A program made the translations under genes and the position numbers. Under the pieces are notes generated by a model, which saw only the letters and a list, made by a program, of their open reading frames with translations, did not search any database and was not told the origin of the DNA. Of a stretch of DNA of 64,000 nucleotides, positions 56,340 through 64,000 are shown in pieces. The DNA comes from Arion vulgaris (lineage: Eukaryota > Mollusca > Gastropoda > Stylommatophora > Arionidae): assembly GCA_020796225.1 (NCBI GenBank), contig CM036753.1, positions 310,001-374,000 on the forward strand, in the 5' to 3' direction. How positions within the stretch are numbered: the stretch's first letter is position 1; every line of letters begins with the position of its first letter.

Positions 56340-58905
56340 CCCATAACCATGATGATGATAAAAAGACATAACTCATGTATGATATAAGACATAACTCATG
56401 TATGATATAAGACATAACTCATGTATGATATAAGACATAACTCATGTATGATATAAGACATAACCCATGTATGATATAAGTCATAACTCATGTATGATAT
56501 AAGACATAACTCATGTATGATATAAGACATAACTCATGTATGATATAAGACATAACCCATGTATGATATAAGACATAACTCATGTATGATATAAGACATA
56601 ACCATGATGATATAAGACATAACTCATGTATGATATAAGACATAACTCATGTATGGTATAAGACATAACCCATGTATGATATAAGACATAACCCATGTAT
56701 GATATAAGTCATAACTCATGTATGATATAAGACATAACTCATGTATGATATAAGACATAACTCATGATGATATAAGACATAACTCATGATGATATAAGAC
56801 ATAACTCATGTATGATATAAGACATAACTCATGTATGATATAAGACATAACTCATGTATGATATAAGACATAACTCATGTATGATATAAGTCATAACTCA
56901 TGTATGATATAAGTCATAACTCATGTATGATATAAGACATAACCCATGTATGATATAAGACATAACTCATGTATGATATAAGACATAATTGATGTATGAT
57001 ATAAGACATAACCCATGTATGGTATAAGTCATAACTCATGTATGATATAAGTCATAACTCATGTATGATATAAGACATAACCCATGTATGATATAAGTCA
57101 TAACCCATGTATGATATAAGACATAACTCATGTATGATATAAGACATAACTCATGTATGATATAAGACATAACTCATGTATGATATAAGACATAACTCAT
57201 GTATGTTATAAGACATAACTCATGTATGATATAAGACATAACTCATGTATGGTATAAGACATAACTCATGTATGATATAAGACATAACTCATGTATGATA
57301 TAAGACATAACTCATGTATGATATAAGTCATAACTCATGTATGATATAAGACATAACTCATGTATGATATAAGACATAACTCATGTATGATATAAGACAT
57401 AACTCATGTATGGTATAAGACATAACTCATGTATGATATAAGACATAACTCATGTATGATATAAGACATAACTCATGTATGATATAAGACATAACTCATG
57501 TATGATATAAGTCATAACTCATGTATGATATAAGACATAACTCATGTATGGTATAAGACATAACTCATGTATGATATAAGACATAACTCATGTATGATAT
57601 AAGACATAACTCATGTATGATATAAGACATAACTCATGTATGATATAAGACATAACTCATGTATGATATAAGACATAACTCATGTATGATATAAGACATA
57701 ACCCATGTATGATATAAGACATAACTCATGTATGGTATAAGACATAACTCATGTATGATATAAGACATAACTCATGTATGATATAAGACATAACTCATGT
57801 ATGATATAAGACATAACTCATGTATGATATAAGACATAACTCATGTATGATATAAGACATAACTCATGTATGATATAAGACATAACTCATGTATGATATA
57901 AGACATAACTCATGTATGATATAAGACATAACTCATGTATGATATAAGACATAACTCATGTATGATATAAGACATAACTCATGTATGATATAAGACATAA
58001 CTCATGTATGATATAAGACATAACTCATGTATGATATAAGACATAACTCATGTATGATATAAGACATAACTCATGTATGATATAAGACATAACTCATGTA
58101 TGATATAAGACATAACTCATGTATGATATAAGACATAACTCATGTATGATATAAGACATAACTCATGTATGATATAAGACATAACTCATGTATGATATAA
58201 GACATAACTCATGTATGATATAAGACATAACCCATGTATGATATAAGACATAACTCATGTATGATATAAGTCATAACTCATGTATGATATAAGTCATAAC
58301 TCATGTATGATATAAGACATAACTCATGTATGATATAAGACATAACTCATGTATGATATAAGACATAACTCATGTATGATATAAGACATAACTCATGTAT
58401 GATATAAGACATAACTCATGTATGATATAAGACATAACCATGATGATATAAGACATAACTCATGTATGATATAAGACATAACTCATGTATGATATAAGAC
58501 ATAACTCATGTATGTATAAGTCATAACTCATGTATGATATAAGACATAACTCATGTATGGTATAAGACATAACTCATGTATGATATAAGACATAACTCAT
58601 GTATGATATAAGACATAACTCATGTATGATATAAGACATAACTCATGTATGATATAAGACATAACTCATGTATGATATAAGACATAACTCATGTATGATA
58701 TAAGACATAACTCATGTATGATATAAGACATAACTCATGTATGATATAAGACATAACTCATGTAGGATATAAGACATAACTCATGTATGATATAAGACAT
58801 AACCCATGTATGATATGAGACATAACTCATGTATGGTATAAGACATAACTCATGTATGATATAAGACATAACTCATGTATGATATAAGACATAACTCATG
58901 TATGA
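56340..58905. repeat. 23-bp satellite, ~110 copies
   Basis: Unit GACATAACTCATGTATGATATAA, extremely uniform over about 2.5 kb. Variants are ACCCATG, GGTATAA, AAGTCATAAC. Variants recur in blocks (for example 56460-56500 and 56700), suggesting amplification of higher-order segments. Confidence 0.97.
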
Positions 58906-59012
58906 TGTTCAAAGAATGTATTTTAAAATATGTAACTATGAAAAGATAGAATTCATGTCATGCCCATGCTTCATTGAAAACATTTGCACAAATCTGTGAA
59001 AACATCAAATTA

Positions 59013-60356
59013 CGAGGGGAAGTCAATAAGTAAGCCACAAAGTTATGTGAGATGGTAGGTAAATGTAGTTGGTGTTTTCTAAAAGTGTCATTAGGTGACA
59101 GCAACATCCAACTTTATATTCCCGTTCGCCAGGTGGTGCTATGTGTCTCATGCGCATGCACAAAATGGCGACTGTACTTACGGAGAGTACAACCAAAGAG
59201 CAACGTGCTGTTGTGCGTTTTTGTGGGCAAAAGGACTGCCTGCAAAGGACATTCATAGGGAAATACTTCCTGTTTATGCTGACAAATGTTTGTCCTGTAA
59301 AACGGTGCATAGTTGGGTAGAAAAATGTTCTCAAGGACGCTCTAAAATTGTTGATGAAATCCGATCTGGTCGTCCTGTTGAGATTGCAACAGAAGCATCA
59401 GTGCAGCGGGTGGAGGAGATGATTAGAGGTGACAGACGAGTAACGATAGACTCTGTAGCATTTGCAATAGGGTGCTCACATAGTTCAGCATTACAGCATA
59501 ATGCATGATCGATTGAAATTTTAGAAAGTGGGCTCAAGGTGGGTACCCAGACAATTGAAAGAGGAACACAAAATGAACCGATTTGGCCTGTCCTTGCATC
59601 TTCAAATCGACAGAGATGATGTTACTGCATCATCTCTGTCGATACGAAGATGAAGGAGAAGAGATGCTGAACAGGATTGTTACTGGGGATGAATCATGGG
59701 TGCATCACTACCAGCCCGAATCAAAGCGTGCTTCAATGCAGTGGAAACATCCTTCTTAGCAGTGTGTCCAAAAATTCAAGGTTACGCCATCAGCAGGTAA
59801 TGTTATGTTGACGGTGTTCTGGGATCGTCAGGGAATGCTTTTAACCAATTTCATGAAGAAAGGTGACAATGTGAATTCCGAATCGTACTGTGAAGTTCTA
59901 TCGATGCTTCATGATGCAATTCGAAAAAACGTCCAGGGTTACTGACTAGAGGAGTGTTGTTTCTTCATGACAATGCCAGACCACATACGGCTCGATTAAC
60001 TTAGGAGAAAATTAACCAACTAAGGTGGGAAGTTCTGGAACATCCACCTTACAGTCCCGACTTAGCCCTAGCGATTTCCACCTCTTTGGTCCACTGAAAA
60101 CCCACCTTGACGGAGACACTTCGTGAATGACGCCGAAGTTGAATGTGAAAACATGGTTTAGAAAACAGAGCCCGCAGTTCTATGCAGCCGGTTTGGGAGG
60201 ATTGATAAAACGATGGGATAAGTGCATCAATGTTGGTGGAAATTATGTTGAGAAATAAAGGGACAATGTATGTATAAAAATAAACTGGTTTCAAGTTGTT
60301 ATCATGTTTAGTTATTTTTCTACAGCCATTTGTGACTTACTTATTGACTTCCCTCG
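59013..60356 (+). mobile_element. Mariner element, full length, decayed
   Basis: A 1344-bp element flanked by TA dinucleotides (59011-59012 and 60357-60358), with ~28-bp inverted repeats: CGAGGGGAAGTCAATAAGTA and its partner ACTTATTGACTTCCCTCG. This is the size and target choice of mariner transposons. It encodes one transposase on the plus strand. Confidence 0.95.
59165..60260 (+). pseudogene. Mariner transposase (DD34D), disrupted
   Basis: Starts at the ATG at 59165 (MATVLTESTTKEQRAVVRF) with helix-turn-helix segments (VHSWVEKCSQGRSKIVDEIR, SGRPVEIATEASVQRVEEMI). The catalytic blocks are GDESWVHHYQPESKR (~59690), GVLFLHDNARPHTARLT (~59950) and HPPYSPDLA then SDFHLFGPL (~60040-60090). Second and third aspartates are 34 apart when one missing base is allowed for, which is the mariner DD34D spacing. 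Frameshifts lie in the N-terminus (~59220), near 59515 and near 60070, and stops occur at ~59757, ~59943 and ~60003, so it is inactive. It resembles the source of the SETMAR-type transposases. Confidence 0.92.
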
Positions 60357-60364
60357 TACATTCG

Positions 60365-60560
60365 GAACACAGAGCAAATAAACCAGACATATGTGACTAA
60401 ATCTGATAACAAATAGAGAAAATAAACCAGAAATATGTGACTAAATCTGATAAAAAATAGAGAAAATAAACCAGAAATATGTGACTAAATGATAAAAGAA
60501 TAAACAAATAGAGAAAAATAAAACCAGAAATATGTGACTAAATATGATAACAAATATTCA
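60365..60560. repeat. 44-bp tandem repeat, ~4 copies
   Basis: AATAAACCAGAAATATGTGA plus CTAAATCTGATAACAAATAG plus AGAA. Starts just outside the mariner. Confidence 0.9.
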
Positions 60561-60564
60561 TATT

Positions 60565-60760
60565 CCAATAGAAAATGTCACTTTACTATTGCTATTATTA
60601 TGGAGAGCCATGCTAGGTCAGAGCTCTTGTTTTGTAGATGTATGAAGCAAAGGAGAATTTCTTTCTGACTATATTGACTCTCAGACTGAACTAGAATCAG
60701 ATTTGTACATGAAAAACAATGGGAAATAAAGTTGTTTGGCATTATGTTTACCATATCAGC
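60565..60760. other. Unassigned sequence
   Basis: Short spacer between repeat arrays. Confidence 0.4.
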
Positions 60761-60764
60761 TAGT

Positions 60765-62425
60765 GTGTGCGGTTGATCAAAGAAACCTATATCAGACAGT
60801 GTGTGCAGTTGATCAAAGAAACCTATATCAGACAGTGTGTGCGGATGATCAAAGAAACCTATATCAGACAGTGTGTGCTATTGATCAAAGAAACCTATAT
60901 CAGACATTGTGTGCGGTTGATCAAAGAAACCTATATCAGACATTGTGTGCCGTTGATCAAAGAAACCTATATCAGACAGTGTGTGCGGTTGATCAAAGAA
61001 ACCTATATCAGATATTGTGTGCGGTTGATCAAAGAAACCTATATCAGACAGTGTGTGCGGTTGATCAAAGAAACCTATATCAGATATTGTGTGCCGTTGA
61101 TCAAAGAAACCTATATCAGATATTGTGTGCCGTTGATCAAAGAAACCTATATCAGACAGTGTGTGCCGTTGATCAAAGAAACCTATATCAGACAGTGTGT
61201 GCCATTGATCAAAGAAACCTATATCAGACAGTGTGTGCGGTTGATCAAAGAAACCTATATCAGATATTGTGTGCCATTGAACACAGAAACCTATATCAGA
61301 CAGTGTGTGCTATTGATCACAGAAACCTATATCAGACGTTGTGTGCGGTTGATCAAAGAAACCTATATCAGATATTGTGTGCCGTTGATCAAAGAAACCT
61401 ATATAAGACAGTGTGTGCCGTTGATCAAAGAAACCTATATCAGACGTTGTGTGCCGTTGATCACAGAAACCTATATCAGACATTGTGTGCCGTTGATCAA
61501 AGAAACCTATATCAGACAGTGTGTGCGGTTGATCAAAGAAACCTATATCAGACATTGTGTGCCGTTGATCAAAGAAACCTATATGAGACAGTGTGTGCCA
61601 TTGATAAAAGAAACCTATATCAGACATTGTGTGCGGTTGATCAAAGAAACCTATATCATACATTGTGTGCGGTTGATCAAAGAAACCTATATCAGATATT
61701 GTGTGCCATTGATCAAAGAAACCTATATCAGACAGTGTGTGCCGTTGATCAAAGAAACCTATATCAGACGTTGTGTGCCGTTGATCACAGAAACCTATAT
61801 CAGACATTGTGTGCCGTTGATCAAAGAAACCTATATCAGACAGTGTGTGTGGTTGATCAAAGAAACCTATATCAGACAGTGTGTGCGGTTGATCAAAGAA
61901 ACCTATATCAGACATTGTGTGCCGTTGATCAAAGAAACCTATATCAGACATTGTGTGCCGTTGATCAAAGAAACCTATATCAGACATTGTGTGCCGTTGA
62001 TCAAAGAAACCTATATCAGATATGTGTGCCATTGATCAAGAAACCTATATCAGATATTGTGTGCCATTGATCAAAGAAACCTATATCAGACAGTGTGTGC
62101 CATTGATCACAGAAACCTATATCAGACAGTGTTGCCTTGATCAAAGACCTATATCAAACAGTGTGTGCGGTTGATCAAGGAACCTATATCAGCATGTGTT
62201 GATCAACTTATCGACGTTGTGCCGTTGATCAAACTATTCAGACTTTCGGTTGATCAAAGAACCTATATCAGATATTATTCGGTTGATCAAGAACTTATCA
62301 GACAGTGTGTTGATCAAGAAATTATCAGACTTTGTGCCGTTGATAGGAAACATTTCAACATTGTGTCGTTGATCAAACCTATATAGGACATTGTATGCCA
62401 TTGATCAAAAAACATATGAGACATT
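60765..62425. repeat. 36-bp satellite, ~45 copies
   Basis: Unit GTTGATCAAAGAAACCTATA plus TCAGACAGTGTGTGCG, exactly 12 codons, uniform to 62035 and then fraying. Three frames stay open for 240-444 codons: plus AVDQRNLYQTVC and RLIKETYIRQCV, minus FFDQRHTMSDIG. Each unit contains the 8-base palindrome TTGATCAA. Nothing before it suggests a promoter or gene start. Confidence 0.97.
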
Positions 62426-62439
62426 TAACACTATTTCTT

Positions 62440-63572
62440 CAATATCTAGGTATGAAAATCGTCGTAACACAGCTTTTTATTTTATTCTTATTCACTTTTA
62501 CTTATTCATTATTCACTTCTTCACTTTATGAGGACATTTAACAATTATTTCTTCACTTTATGAGGACATTTAACAATTATTTCTTCACTTTATGAGGACA
62601 TTTGACAATTATTTCTTCACTTTATGAGGACATTTAACAATTATTTCTTCACTTTATGAGGACATTTAACAATTATTTCTTCACTTTATGAGGACATTTG
62701 ACAATTATTTCTTCACTTTATGAGGACATTTAACAATTATTTCTTCACTTTATGAGGACATTTAACAATTATTTCTTCACTTTATGAGGACATTTAACAA
62801 TTATTTCTTCACTTTATGAGGACATTTAACAATTATTTCTTCACTTTGTGAGGACATTTAACAATTATTTCTTCAACTTTATGAGATATTTAACATTATT
62901 TCTTCACTTTATAGGACTTTTACAATTATTTCTTTCACTTATGAGGACATTTGACAATTTTTACTTCACTTTGTTGATGGACATTTAACAATTATTTTTC
63001 ACTTATAAGAGGACATAATTACACAATTATTTCTTCACTATGATAGAGGACATTTAACAATTTTTTCTTATTATGTGTGAGGACATTTAAAATTATTTCT
63101 TCCTTATGAGGACATTTTACATATATTCTTCACCTTTATGAGGACAGTTATAAAATTATTTTTCACTTTGATAGGACATTTAAAATTATTTCTTCACTTA
63201 TGAGGACATTTAACAATTATTTCTTCACTTTGTGAGGACATTTAACAATTTTTCTTCACTTATGAGGACATTTAACAATTATTTCTTCATTTGTGAGGAC
63301 ATTTAGACAATTATTTCTTCACTTTGTATGGACATTTACAATTATTTCTTCACTTATGAGGACATTGTACAATTATTTCTTTACTTTATGAGGACATTTA
63401 ACAATTATTCTTCCTTTGTATGACATTTAAAAATTATTCTTACTTTTGAACATTACAATTATTTCTTCACTTTGTAGGACATTTAAAATTATTTCTTCAC
63501 TTTATGAGGACATTTAACAATTATTTCTTCACTTTATGAGGACATTTAACAATTATTTCTTCACTTTATCAC
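62440..63572. repeat. 32-bp satellite, ~34 copies
   Basis: Unit TTCACTTTATGAGGACATTT plus AACAATTATTTC. It is uniform at 62510-62870 and 63480-63570 and strongly eroded between. The more intact edges and decayed centre are unusual. Confidence 0.95.
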
Positions 63573-63764
63573 TTTGTGAGTATAGGTCTTGTGTTACAAT
63601 TATGTTTGGCATTCCAAAACAAATCATATTGAAAACATTTCTGGACACCTTTGTCAAGCTGTGTCTTTTAGACTTTTTTGTTTTGTTTACTATTCCATCA
63701 TCATCATGTGACCCTGTGGTGTCATCAATCTTGCTGGTGATACTTACATTGTCCTGGTTGATAT
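63573..63764 (-). CDS. Exon-like ORF, unknown product
   Basis: On the minus strand an acceptor ATCACTTTTCAG precedes an open stretch beginning DINQDNVSITSKIDDTTGSH and containing NKTKKSKRHSLTKVSRNVFN and MICFGMPNIIVTQDLYSQ. A possible donor is CACAAA/GTGATA. The non-repetitive charged composition and splice-like borders make an internal exon conceivable. There is also an internal GTAAGT that could end the exon after 17 bases. I recognise no domain. It directly abuts the 32-bp satellite. Confidence 0.3.
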
Positions 63765-64000
63765 CTGAAAAGTGATGTACATTTATATCATTTTCAAAAT
63801 TAATAAGCAGAGCAAGCAGTGAATTAAACACTACAAATATATGTGTATGTGGAGAGTAAGGATGAGGGGAGAGTAAGGATGAGGGGGGAGCATGGGAGGT
63901 TTGTGTCTGTGTGGTAGTGATATGTGGTGCTGGCTTCATACTCCAAAAATATTTGGTTTGTGTTCTGTATAGAGTGATCAGATAAGTTTTCAGTGACCCA
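63765..64000. other. Unassigned; short GAGAGTAAGGATGAGGG duplication
   Basis: GGAGAGTAAGGATGAGGG occurs twice in a row near 63851-63886. Nothing else was seen. Confidence 0.5.

Noticed and set aside
55635..56369. 244-codon minus-strand ORF with hydrophobic, Ser/Leu/Phe-rich repeats
   Set aside because: It is the translation of the 20-bp purine-rich minisatellite and fades where the array decays.
59013..60356. Functional mariner
   Set aside because: At least three frameshifts and three in-frame stops break the transposase.
60736..62070. 444-codon ORF as a real repetitive protein gene
   Set aside because: The period is a multiple of three, so several frames stay open on both strands. No start context, signal peptide or splice site marks one frame as coding.

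Overview
The window reads as nuclear DNA of an invertebrate animal: AT-rich, intron-bearing and very rich in repeats. Nothing in it looks bacterial. tRNA-derived SINEs, several LINE lineages, mariner/DD-long-spacer/MULE/hAT elements and a split metazoan gene all fit an animal. The mix of LINEs (APE-RT with terminal zinc fingers, APE-RT-RNase H) would suit a mollusc or another lophotrochozoan, but the sequence does not settle the lineage.

Host gene: one host gene can be named with confidence, a type II phosphatidylinositol 4-kinase (PI4K2) on the minus strand. Two exons are clear. One (17534-17750) carries the N-terminal part of the kinase domain with GSSGSYF. The next (5804-6004) carries FKPK, the palmitoylation-type cysteine cluster and [13 protein letters not shown]. 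Both have good splice sites and join in phase. A possible upstream exon lies at 22548-22655. The remaining 3' exons must lie beyond position 1. The introns are about 11.5 kb and 4.8 kb and are filled with mobile-element debris. An unidentified exon-like segment lies at 63573-63764 (minus).

Layout: 1-5.3 kb is minisatellite arrays plus one copy of a ~1.1-kb dispersed element. 5.3-17.5 kb is the large PI4K2 intron, with an RNase H-bearing LINE (8376-10620) and other LINE/SINE wrecks. 18.2-23.3 kb holds a FLYWCH-MULE with an inverted-repeat pair and inserted LINE scraps. 23.9-32.6 kb has a second and third copy of the dispersed element, a 708-bp hAT-type MITE with a minisatellite inside it, an RNase H LINE fragment and SINEs. 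32.6-37 kb has two LINE pieces. 37.2-39.4 kb is an IS630/Tc1/mariner-superfamily transposon with ~100-bp, nearly identical TIRs. 39.7-47.3 kb is satellite arrays, one split by a LINE. 47.3-53.8 kb has a nearly complete APE-RT-RNase H LINE and an internally deleted LINE. 53.8-63.6 kb is almost entirely satellites, interrupted by a complete but decayed mariner (59013-60356).

How it fits together: almost every mobile-element ORF is broken by stops or frameshifts, so these are mostly relics. The strongest new lead is a family of non-autonomous retroposon-like elements that share a 3' module ending near AAGAACGATCG followed by (GA)n or (AAG)n. Two copies sit inside LINE relics between direct repeats of 10-11 bp, which fixes their ends. 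At least two different 5' modules are joined to this shared tail.
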